From Clostridiales bacterium (GTDB lineage Bacteria; Bacillota; Clostridia; Christensenellales; CAG-138): a stretch of 64,000 nucleotides of DNA. Each line of letters starts with the position of its first letter. Positions within the stretch are counted from its first letter, which is position 1. The notes under the pieces are model-generated. The model was not told the origin of the DNA, did not search any database, and saw nothing but the letters and a program-made list of their open reading frames with translations. Shown here one piece after another: positions 20,178-27,722 of the stretch. The translations under genes were made by a program, and so were the position numbers. Where the stretch lies: NCBI GenBank assembly GCA_012838425.1, contig DUPG01000011.1, positions 1-64,000 on the forward strand, in the 5' to 3' direction.

Positions 20178-22745
20178 ATGTCAGACATTATAGAAAGCAA
20201 CATAACGCAGGACAATCATGGCGGCACGATAATTCCGCTTGACTTGGAAACCGAGGTAAAGCGATCATTCATGGCGTATTCAATGGCGGTTATCATAAAC
20301 CGCGCGCTGCCCGATGTGCGTGATGGGCTTAAGCCCGTTCACAGAAGAATACTTTACGGAATGGACGAGCTTAGCCTGCAGCCCGACAAGCCCACGCGTA
20401 AGAGTGCGCGTATAGTTGGCGATGTTATGGGTAAGTACCACCCGCACGGCGATTCATCTATATATGACGCTATGGTGCGCTTGGCGCAGGACTTCAATAT
20501 GCGCTATCCCTTGGTGCAGGGGCAGGGCAATTTCGGAAGCATAGACGGCGACGCGGCGGCCGCAAACCGTTACACAGAAGCAAGGCTTGATAAGCTGGCA
20601 GTAGAAATGCTGAGAGATATTGACAAGAACACGGTTGACTTCATGCCCAACTTCGACGAAACGCTTATGGAGCCCAAGGTATTGCCGAGCAGGTTCCCGA
20701 ATCTCCTGGTCAACGGCTCAAACGGCATAGCGGTTGGCATGGCGACAAATATTCCACCGCATAATTTAGGCGAGGTTATAGACGCGTATGTTGCGCTTAT
20801 AGACAACCCCGATATCACAATAGAAGAGATTATGACGCATATACAAGCGCCCGACTTCCCCACAGGCGGAATAATAATGGGCACAAGCGGAGTGCGTCAG
20901 GCATACCGCACGGGCAGGGGCAAGGTAGTGGTAAGAGGCAAGGCGGAAATTGAGGATATGGCAGGCAACCGCCAGCGCATTATAGTTACCGAGATTCCCT
21001 ATCAGGTGAATAAGGCGACCTTGGTTGAAAGCATATCCAACCTTGTGCAGTCAAAGGTCATAGAGGGCATATCCGACCTGCGCGACGAGTCCAACCGCGA
21101 GGGCATACGCATAGTCATAGAGCTGAAGCGCGATGTAAACGCGAATGTAGTATTGAATCAGCTATACAAGCATACGCGCTTGCAGGATACCTTCGGAATA
21201 ATAATGTTAGCGCTTGTTGACAACGAGCCGAAGGTTCTGAACCTAAAGGATATGCTGAGGCACTACTTGGCGTTCCAGGAGGAAGTCGTTACGCGCAGAA
21301 CGCAGTACGACCTTGAAAAAGCGCAGGAGAGATTGCACATATTAGAGGGCTTATTGCGTGCGCTTGACATGATTGACGAAATTATTGAGTTCATAAAGTC
21401 ATCACGCAACGCTCAGGAAGCAAAGGAGGGCCTGATTGAGAGGTTCGGCTTCTCCGAAAAGCAGGCGCAGGCGATATTGGATATGCGCTTGCAGAGATTG
21501 ACGGGCTTAGAGCGCGAGAAACTGCAGGATGAGCACGACGAGCTGAAAAAGCAGGTTGAATACTACATTGCAGTTCTTAACGACAGAGCATTGCTTTTAG
21601 GCATAATAAAGGACGAGATTTTAGAGGTTAAGCGCAGGTTCGCAGACAAGCGCAGAACAGAAATAGAGTATGTGTTCGACTCCGCCGACATTGATTTAGA
21701 CGACATCATACAGGAAGAGGATATGGTGGTTACCGCTACCCATATGGGCTATATAAAGCGCATAAGCGTTGACGAGTATAAATTACAGCGCAGGGGCGGC
21801 GTAGGCGTGCGCGGTCAGACGACTAAGGACGACGACTTCGTGGCGCGCATATTCGTAACCTCAACCCACAACGAAATAATGTTCTTCACGAATACGGGCA
21901 GAGCGTTCAAAATGAAGTGCTATCTTATTCCCGAAGCCGGCAGAACAGCTAAGGGCACTCCCATAGTAAACCTTTTGCAGCTGCAGCCCGGCGAGTCCAT
22001 AACTGCGGCGTTCCCCGTTACGAGCAACGAGGGCTACCTAATGCTTGCCACAAGGCAGGGCATTATAAAGAAAACGCCCATGAGCGAGTTCGACAACATT
22101 CGCAAGGGCGGCATAATAGCGCAGAAGCTGTATGAGGGCGATTCGGTCGTGAATGTGCTATTATCAAGCGGCAATGATGAAATCATAATAGGAACTAAGT
22201 TCGGAAAAGCGATTCGCTTCAACGAAAGCGACGTGCGCCCCATGGGCAGAACAGCCGCCGGCGTGCGCTCTGTAAAATTGGCGGAGGGCGACGAGATTAT
22301 AGATATGCAGCTTGTGCAGCCCGACCACTATGTGCTGTGCGTAACCGAAAACGGTATGGGCAAGCGCACGATAGAGTCGCAGTACCGTATGCAGAAGCGC
22401 GGCGGCAAGGGCATTATGGCTATGCAGATAACCGAGAAAACCGGCTATCTAAGCTGTATGCGCGTAGTTCAGGGTGATGAAGAGCTTATGCTCATATCCA
22501 CAGACGGAACTGTTATTCGCGTGGAAATCGAGCATATAAGCGCAATATCACGCGCAACCCAAGGTGTGAGAATAATGCGCTTGAACGAGGGCGCTAAGGT
22601 GGCTTCCGTAGCGGTTGTAGAAAGCAACACCAATGAGGACGCCGAGCTTGAGGAGCCCGAGGTATTAGACCCGGCGGACTTAGAGGCGGCGAGCGCCGAG
22701 GCGGACGAGGATATAGCCGAGGACACCGACGAGAGCGAAGAATAA
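20178..22745 (+). CDS. gyrA: DNA gyrase subunit A
   Basis: The DNA-cleaving subunit of gyrase, 855 residues. The catalytic Tyr is in [13 protein letters not shown], and the quinolone region reads [19 protein letters not shown]. The C-terminal beta-pinwheel carries the GyrA box [10 protein letters not shown], with repeated blades after it, which supports gyrase rather than topoisomerase IV. The last 50 residues are very acidic. The quinolone-determining Ser/Asp-type positions read S (GDSS) and D (YDA), a sensitive-looking pair by comparison with other Bacillota. A strong terminator follows. Confidence 0.98.
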   Translation: MSDIIESNITQDNHGGTIIPLDLETEVKRSFMAYSMAVIINRALPDVRDGLKPVHRRILYGMDELSLQPDKPTRKSARIVGDVMGKYHPHGDSSIYDAMVRLAQDFNMRYPLVQGQGNFGSIDGDAAAANRYTEARLDKLAVEMLRDIDKNTVDFMPNFDETLMEPKVLPSRFPNLLVNGSNGIAVGMATNIPPHNLGEVIDAYVALIDNPDITIEEIMTHIQAPDFPTGGIIMGTSGVRQAYRTGRGKVVVRGKAEIEDMAGNRQRIIVTEIPYQVNKATLVESISNLVQSKVIEGISDLRDESNREGIRIVIELKRDVNANVVLNQLYKHTRLQDTFGIIMLALVDNEPKVLNLKDMLRHYLAFQEEVVTRRTQYDLEKAQERLHILEGLLRALDMIDEIIEFIKSSRNAQEAKEGLIERFGFSEKQAQAILDMRLQRLTGLEREKLQDEHDELKKQVEYYIAVLNDRALLLGIIKDEILEVKRRFADKRRTEIEYVFDSADIDLDDIIQEEDMVVTATHMGYIKRISVDEYKLQRRGGVGVRGQTTKDDDFVARIFVTSTHNEIMFFTNTGRAFKMKCYLIPEAGRTAKGTPIVNLLQLQPGESITAAFPVTSNEGYLMLATRQGIIKKTPMSEFDNIRKGGIIAQKLYEGDSVVNVLLSSGNDEIIIGTKFGKAIRFNESDVRPMGRTAAGVRSVKLAEGDEIIDMQLVQPDHYVLCVTENGMGKRTIESQYRMQKRGGKGIMAMQITEKTGYLSCMRVVQGDEELMLISTDGTVIRVEIEHISAISRATQGVRIMRLNEGAKVASVAVVESNTNEDAELEEPEVLDPADLEAASAEADEDIAEDTDESEE

Positions 22746-22753
22746 TAGATAAG

Positions 22754-22777
22754 AAAAAAGGGCGAAAGCCCTTTTTT
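22754..22777 (+). terminator. Terminator of recF-gyrB-gyrA
   Basis: AAAAAAGGGC-GAAA-GCCCTTTTTT: a perfect stem with a GAAA loop and a T tract, 9 bp after the gyrA stop. Confidence 0.93.
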
Positions 22778-22916
22778 GTCAGGCTACGCGAAACGCGAAA
22801 TTATCGGAGAGCGCCCCCGTACCCCGCTTCTTTTCTTTGAAAAAAGAAGCAAAAGGACATATAAAATCTTATAACTGTTTAATTCCGGTCGGGAAATTCC
22901 ATGCACGCTTTGCAAT

Positions 22917-23642
22917 TTAACTCCGCATTTCGCACTCCCTCAATAGCGCGTTTATTTCTTCCTCCGTCAAAAAACGCCACTCACCGGCACGCAAATTGTT
23001 CAGTCGTAGGCTGCCTATTGCTACTCGGCGCAGGCGTAAAACCTTGTGCCCCACAGCCTCGAACATTCGGCGCACCTGCCTGTTTCTGCCCTCGCTGATT
23101 GAAAGCAGTACGGTTGTGTTCTCAATATCAAGCCTTGCGCTGCCTACGCTGTGAATCTTGGCTTTTGCCTTTCTGCCATCATCTATTTGCACGCCTTCTT
23201 TCAGTTTTTCTATGGCTTGCGGGCTTAATTTGCCCTCAACAAGTGCGCGGTAGGTCTTATCAATATTATGTCGGGGGTGCGTAAGGCGATTTGCCAGCTC
23301 GCCGTCATTCGTGAAAAGCAATAATCCCTCTGAATCTATATCAAGTCTGCCTATGTTGAACACTCTGAAGCCCAAGTCCCTAAAATATTCCTGCGTGGTG
23401 CGCCTGCCTTGCGGATCCGAAGCGGTTGAAACCACTCCGCGCGGCTTGTTAAGCATTATTACTACGCGCGGCTGGCTTATTGTGAGCTTTTTACCGTTTA
23501 ATCTTATGTCGTCATCAGGCTCCACGCTCATGCCAAGCTCGGCTACCTTGCCGTTTACGGTTACTTCGCCTTTTAGTATCATTTCTTCGCATTTTCTACG
23601 CGAAGCCACGCCCGCTTCCGCCATGAATTTTTGTAAACGCAT
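22917..23642 (-). CDS. 23S rRNA/16S rRNA pseudouridine synthase, RsuA/RluB family
   Basis: A 241-residue pseudouridine synthase. It has an N-terminal S4 RNA-binding domain (RLQKFMAEAGVASRRKCEEMI, GEVTVNGK) and the catalytic Asp motif GRLDIDSEGLLLFTNDGEL. The segment EGRNRQVRRMFEAVGHKVLRL is typical of RluB/RsuA. Which rRNA position it modifies cannot be told from sequence alone; RluB (23S U2605 type) is the usual sole member in Clostridia. ATG at 23642 has a better-placed AGG than the GTG two codons upstream. It converges on gyrA. Confidence 0.88.
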   Translation of the reverse strand: MRLQKFMAEAGVASRRKCEEMILKGEVTVNGKVAELGMSVEPDDDIRLNGKKLTISQPRVVIMLNKPRGVVSTASDPQGRRTTQEYFRDLGFRVFNIGRLDIDSEGLLLFTNDGELANRLTHPRHNIDKTYRALVEGKLSPQAIEKLKEGVQIDDGRKAKAKIHSVGSARLDIENTTVLLSISEGRNRQVRRMFEAVGHKVLRLRRVAIGSLRLNNLRAGEWRFLTEEEINALLRECEMRS

Positions 23643-23689
23643 ACGCACCTGCTTTTTGTGAGTTATGGGAGTATTATATGCTAATGTGA

Positions 23690-24040
23690 AAGGAAGAACA
23701 AGCTTTCAAAGTGTGGAATATGAAAACACAAAAAACGATAAACAATCGCAGAGGGCGCATTGCGCGTCCGCTTTTAGTGCTATCGCAATGAAGACACGCT
23801 ACGCGTGAATGAAGATGCCCTGCGGGCAAATGAAGACGGGCACAGCCCGAATGAAGACAATGCTTCGCATTGAATGAAGCCAGCGACGATGTCGAATAAT
23901 GCGCAGGGTGCGCATTGCGCGTCCGTTTTATATTGCAACAGCCACACCACGCACCGTACAATATCCCATGTTCCGCTATTCCCACAGCGACATATAGCTG
24001 TTCGCCAGCAACATTAAGCTGTTCGCGTCAGCGAACAATT
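23690..24040. repeat. Hairpin-repeat array between rluB-type gene and nadE
   Basis: GAATGAAGAC linkers alternate with CACGC-TAC-GCGTG, GCCC-TGC-GGGC, GGGC-ACA-GCCC and AATGC-TTC-GCATT. The array is flanked on both sides by GCGCATTGCGCGTCCG copies, and then switches to AATTTAGCT/GTTCGCGTCAGCGAAC units up to the nadE stop. A related block occurs inverted at 31650-31760. No gene is seen. Confidence 0.75.
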
Positions 24041-24043
24041 TAG

Positions 24044-25813
24044 CTATTCCCTCGGCGAATCCTCTATCTCCCTAATCCACTCGGCGCATTTTGCCTCGCT
24101 TGGCATAAACAGCCCTTTCCTTGGCGACAAGGACAGCACCGTCGCTTGAGGACCGTCGGGCGAGCAGGAGCGCTTGAACTGACTTGCGAAAAATCGCTTA
24201 TAGAACGATTTGAGCCACTTTTTAATCTCGTCGGGCGAATAATCGTCCGCAAAGGCATCTAATGCCAATTCGTAAACCGATTTCGGGGATAAATTCTTAT
24301 ATAGCGCGTGAAAAATGAAAAAGTCGTTCAGCTCATACGAACCGATAAGCTTTTGCGTGAACTGCACTATATTGCCGTTATCGCCGGGCAGAAGCTCAGG
24401 GCTTATGGGGGTTTCCAATATGTCGCAAAGCGCTTCGCGAAGCTCTAAGGAGGAATCGTCGGCAATCGCCTTAATAATCGCCTGCATAAGCGTTTTCGGA
24501 ATTGAGCCGTTCACGCCATACATGCTCATATGGTCGCCGTTATATGTGCAGAAGCCAAGCGCCGACTCCGACAAATCGCCCGTTCCCACAACCAAGCCGC
24601 CTTCACCGTTTGCAATATCCATAAGCACAAGCGTACGCATTCTCGCCTGCGCATTCTCAAATACAACATTTTTATTGCTTATGTCATGGCGAATTTCTTT
24701 AAGGTGCTGAGTAACGGATTCCGTCAAATCTATTGTTTCAAAGCGAACCCCTGTCGCCGCGCACAGCTTTTTTGTGTTCTCACGCGTGCGGTTTGAGGTC
24801 CCAAAGCAGGGCATTGACAGCGCATGCACGAATTCAGCGTTCTTGCCCATAATTTTTGCCGCTTCTAAGGATACTATTAGCGCCAAGGTCGAATCCAAGC
24901 CGCCCGAAACGCCCAGCACGAACGATTGCGCGTTAATTTCAGCCGCCCTGTGCGCCAATCCGTGCGCTAATATCTGAATAATCTCTTTTGCCTGTGTAAT
25001 CGAAAAGGCTTCGGGAATAAACGGCCTTTTCTTCATGCCACGATACTCTGTTTCGCAGCTTGCCGGCTCTGAATTTTCAAGGGTTTCGCTAACTTGTGCA
25101 ATCGCCATAGTGTTTTCAAAGGGCTTGCACTCCGCAGCTAATTCTCCGTTATCAAATATAAGGCAATGCCCGGAATAAACAAAGTCGGTAGTGGATTCGC
25201 CCAAGCCCGAATTAGCGTAAAGAATAGTCTTTTTCTTGGCGCGCAGCTTTTCACGGCGCGCGTTGGCGCTTCCCAATATCTCAATAGAAGAATCAAGCCT
25301 GCACTCTATCGACGGAAAAGGCAGGTTCATATCGCTTTCCGCTCCGAATGTGACGGCAAAAGCAATAATGCCACAGCCTATTGAGCTTACAACAGGAACT
25401 CTGCCTATGCCCTGAATTGAAATAGCCTCAGGCGCAGTATTTGAAAAATATCGCGGGTTTGCGGCTGTGTTGGGTACAACTCCAAAAATTTCGCCGTTCC
25501 GTATCACCACCGCGCAATCGTACAGCGAGGAACCGCTCATTATAGGCATTCCGAATACCGTTATGACGCTGCAGTCAGCTGTTTCACGCATAATCCTTTG
25601 AAGCGCTGAAGCTGATGCGTTTATCAGAGTCGGCTGAAAAAACAAATCGTCGCAGGTGCAGCCCGTAAGTATGAGCTCGGGCAAGCAAAGCAGGTCAAGC
25701 CCTGCATCGTCGGCCTTCCTGATAGCCGAAATTATCGCGTCTGCGTTATTGGTCGGGGCGGCAACCTGAATCTTAGGTGCAAAAGCCCCCGCTTTAATTG
25801 TGTTAACGTTCAT
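24044..25813 (-). CDS. nadE: NAD(+) synthase with N-terminal nitrilase domain (glutaminase site altered)
   Basis: NadE makes NAD from deamido-NAD with ATP. The 589-residue, two-domain chain has the length of glutamine-dependent enzymes. The synthetase domain (about 285-589) has the PP-loop GVSGGLDSTLAL and the GTGDLSESALGFCTYNGDH segment. In the nitrilase domain (1-240) the catalytic Glu is present (LPELILTG, E46). The Lys of the family phrase GVVPK is Asn115 here (GVVPN), with the LPNYxEFxE part missing, and the Cys of ICED is replaced (TFGAESD, 155-161). It may use free ammonia, or obtain it elsewhere. The stop TAG belongs to a TAGCTAAATT repeat. Confidence 0.9.
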   Translation of the reverse strand: MNVNTIKAGAFAPKIQVAAPTNNADAIISAIRKADDAGLDLLCLPELILTGCTCDDLFFQPTLINASASALQRIMRETADCSVITVFGMPIMSGSSLYDCAVVIRNGEIFGVVPNTAANPRYFSNTAPEAISIQGIGRVPVVSSIGCGIIAFAVTFGAESDMNLPFPSIECRLDSSIEILGSANARREKLRAKKKTILYANSGLGESTTDFVYSGHCLIFDNGELAAECKPFENTMAIAQVSETLENSEPASCETEYRGMKKRPFIPEAFSITQAKEIIQILAHGLAHRAAEINAQSFVLGVSGGLDSTLALIVSLEAAKIMGKNAEFVHALSMPCFGTSNRTRENTKKLCAATGVRFETIDLTESVTQHLKEIRHDISNKNVVFENAQARMRTLVLMDIANGEGGLVVGTGDLSESALGFCTYNGDHMSMYGVNGSIPKTLMQAIIKAIADDSSLELREALCDILETPISPELLPGDNGNIVQFTQKLIGSYELNDFFIFHALYKNLSPKSVYELALDAFADDYSPDEIKKWLKSFYKRFFASQFKRSCSPDGPQATVLSLSPRKGLFMPSEAKCAEWIREIEDSPRE

Positions 25814-25933
25814 AATAACCCCTATCGATTTAGTATGAAAATTATATTACTAAGCGGCTGAAATGGCAAATATTTCGCGCACAAATAATATGCCGTCTTC
25901 ATAGAATACAGTATCAACATAAGGAGGAAAAGC

Positions 25934-26407
25934 ATGAAGGTAGGAAACGAGCCTCCGCAATATAATAACAGAGGTCAAAACCCACAGCAGACTCAGCAGG
26001 GGGGCTACCATAATGCTCCGCAGGGCTATCAGCAGGGCGCACAGGGCTATCAGCAGCCTATGCAGAACCGTATGCAAAACACACAAGGCTTTCAGCAGGA
26101 ATCGCCCGCGATGGTGCTGACTCGCAGAATAAAAAGCGAACAGGGCAGTATGTACGCGGGATATTTTCTGAACGCGATTCGTCCGTATATAGCCCCGGCG
26201 GAGATATTGATGATAGAGCGCACGCTTAATATTCAAGCGCAGCCCGACCCGCGCTACTATGCTCAGCCCGAACACAATCAGCAGAAGGGAAGCGATATGT
26301 CGTCTATGCTTCCGTTGCTTATGAGCATGATGAATAAGGGCTCGGGCGAGGGCGGCTCAGGCATTGACCCTATGACGCTTATGAAAATGATGGGTAAAAA
26401 AGACTGA
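25934..26407 (+). CDS. Unknown protein with Gln/Asn-rich N-terminus
   Basis: A 157-residue protein that I do not recognise. Residues 1-58 are low complexity, rich in Gln, Asn, Gly and Tyr, with repeated GYQQ and QNRMQN-like units, resembling intrinsically disordered prion-like segments. Residues 60-100 look folded and helical (VLTRRIKSEQGSMYAGYFLNAIRPY, AEILMIERTLNI). The C-terminus is Met-rich (SSMLPLLMSMMNKG, PMTLMKMMGKK). AAGGAGG precedes the ATG. It is divergent from nadE. In Clostridia such small proteins are sometimes spore-associated, but I have no direct evidence for that. Confidence 0.75.
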   Translation: MKVGNEPPQYNNRGQNPQQTQQGGYHNAPQGYQQGAQGYQQPMQNRMQNTQGFQQESPAMVLTRRIKSEQGSMYAGYFLNAIRPYIAPAEILMIERTLNIQAQPDPRYYAQPEHNQQKGSDMSSMLPLLMSMMNKGSGEGGSGIDPMTLMKMMGKKD

Positions 26408-26484
26408 AACCTTCCTCTCTTTTTTACGTTGGGCAAGTGCCGGCCACGCTTGCCCAAAACTATTTATGATAATTCTTTGTATAT

Positions 26485-26600
26485 GGGGTTGCCCCGCACC
26501 CCGCTGCCTTTTCCTGAAAGAAAAGCAGGAAAAGAACAAGCTGTTATTTGCTTTTTGCGCTGCGAAGCGACATTTAGCCGTTCGATAATCTTTATAAATA
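26485..26600. repeat. TTTTC/GAAAG module and hairpin remnant
   Basis: A copy of the CCCCGCTGCCTTTTC...GAAAGAAAAGCAGGAAAAGAACAAGCTG module, followed by the GACGCGATACGCGCCCC motif. No gene. Confidence 0.5.
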
Positions 26601-26625
26601 AAATCAGACGCGATACGCGCCCCCG

Positions 26626-27180
26626 CTATTTATCACCAAGTACTTCAAAATACTCATCTCTTGTTATCGAGTAAACGCATTCGTCAAGCACTTTGCCGTC
26701 AAATCTCACGAACTTTTTGCGTATTGTGCCTTCGTATTTGAATCCGCACTTCTCTATTACACGCCCTGAACGGCTATTGTCAACAAAATGCGCGACGGAC
26801 AGTAATTCCATTCCCATTTCCTCAAACAGATAGCGCATAACCTCTTTTACGGCTTCGGTCATTATGCCCTTGCCCCAGTAATCCTTGTTAAGCACATAGC
26901 CTATGTTTTTTACATTGAGAACCTTGGGGCGCATAGTGTCGGGATGAATGCCAAGACTGCCTATAACCTTGTTGTTCTCTTTATACACTACCGCGTAAAT
27001 CTCTCTGCTTTGCGCGAATATATCAAGTATATAGCATGATTCCTGCAAGGATTCGTGAGGCTTCCAGCCGGCGTTTGTGCCTACCTCGGGCACTTTCGCC
27101 ATTTCGTAAAAGTCGTACAGGTCGTTATGGTCAAAGCGGCGCAACAATAGCCTATCAGTTTCAAGCGTTTTTCGATTCAT
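26626..27180 (-). CDS. GNAT family N-acetyltransferase, RimJ/RimL type
   Basis: A 184-residue acetyltransferase. It begins LETDRLLLRRFDHNDLYDFYEM, as RimJ/RimL relatives do, and has NIGYVLNKDYWGKGIMTEAVKEVM (acetyl-CoA pyrophosphate loop region) and DNSRSGRVIEKCGFKYEGT near the end. The substrate may be a ribosomal protein N-terminus, an antibiotic or a small molecule; sequence does not decide. The start is the ATG at 27180 behind GAGGAAT. The frame is open far upstream, but that stretch crosses the valS T-box in antisense and is not coding. Confidence 0.85.
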   Translation of the reverse strand: MNRKTLETDRLLLRRFDHNDLYDFYEMAKVPEVGTNAGWKPHESLQESCYILDIFAQSREIYAVVYKENNKVIGSLGIHPDTMRPKVLNVKNIGYVLNKDYWGKGIMTEAVKEVMRYLFEEMGMELLSVAHFVDNSRSGRVIEKCGFKYEGTIRKKFVRFDGKVLDECVYSITRDEYFEVLGDK

Positions 27181-27229
27181 ATTTATTCCTCGTATGAGTT
27201 TTCCTATATAATACCCGTATTTCCGGAAA

Positions 27230-27370
27230 AAGCAAGCAGGTTGCTTCGCAACGCAAGTATTCGCTACGCAAATAGCTGAATGTTGCTTCGCAACGCTGAA
27301 AATAATAGTGTGTTCTTTTGCTACTTTTCTTTCAAGAAAAGAATCGGGGTTTGGGGTGGCGCCCCAAAAA
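27230..27370. repeat. AGCTGAATGTTGC hairpins plus TTTTCTTTCAAGAAAAG module
   Basis: GTTGCTTCGCAAC-type hairpins separated by AGCTGAAT linkers, then the palindromic module TTTTCTTTCAAGAAAAG and GGGGTTTGGGGTGGCGCCCC. No gene. Confidence 0.55.
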
Positions 27371-27375
27371 CACGC

Positions 27376-27404
27376 TTGACAACAAAAAATATTCTGCATA
27401 TAAT
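27376..27404 (+). promoter_or_regulatory. Consensus sigma-A promoter of valS-folC
   Basis: TTGACA (27376-27381), exactly 17 bp, TATAAT (27399-27404). Transcription should start near 27412, giving a leader of about 310 nt that contains the T-box. Confidence 0.9.
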
Positions 27405-27411
27405 GCAATGA

Positions 27412-27710
27412 CATAAAGAATTGAATATGGATTTTAGCGTTGAAGAAGAGGAGTACAGAGCATGCGGCATGAAAGAGAGCGGTTCCGTTGGGCTGAAAGA
27501 ACCGTATGCAAGGCACTCTGGAAGGTCGCTTCGGAGCTATCTTTGTGAACGCGTCGGGAAATGACAGTAGCAAAGACGGTATGCCCCCGTTACGGGCGTT
27601 AAGAGCGGATTGAAAGAAACTGTTATTGTAGCTTTCAATCAACAAAGGTGGTACCGCGAGAAATATTTTGCCTTCCTCGTCCTTTGAAGGACCGGGAGGG
27701 CTTTTTTCAT
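27412..27710 (+). promoter_or_regulatory. T-box leader (tRNA-Val sensing)
   Basis: The leader has the Stem I hallmarks GAAGAAGAGGAGTA and a later AGAGAG. A GGTTCC/GGAACC-like apical hairpin follows, then GAAGGTCGCTTC, in which GTC is the likely valine specifier codon. The antiterminator core AAAGGTGGTACCGCG is at 27644-27658. A GC-rich terminator ends in TTTTTT at 27702-27707. Uncharged tRNA-Val is expected to stabilise the antiterminator and allow valS expression. The specifier call is less certain than the T-box itself. Confidence 0.93.
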
Positions 27711-27722
27711 AGGGAGGTTTAT

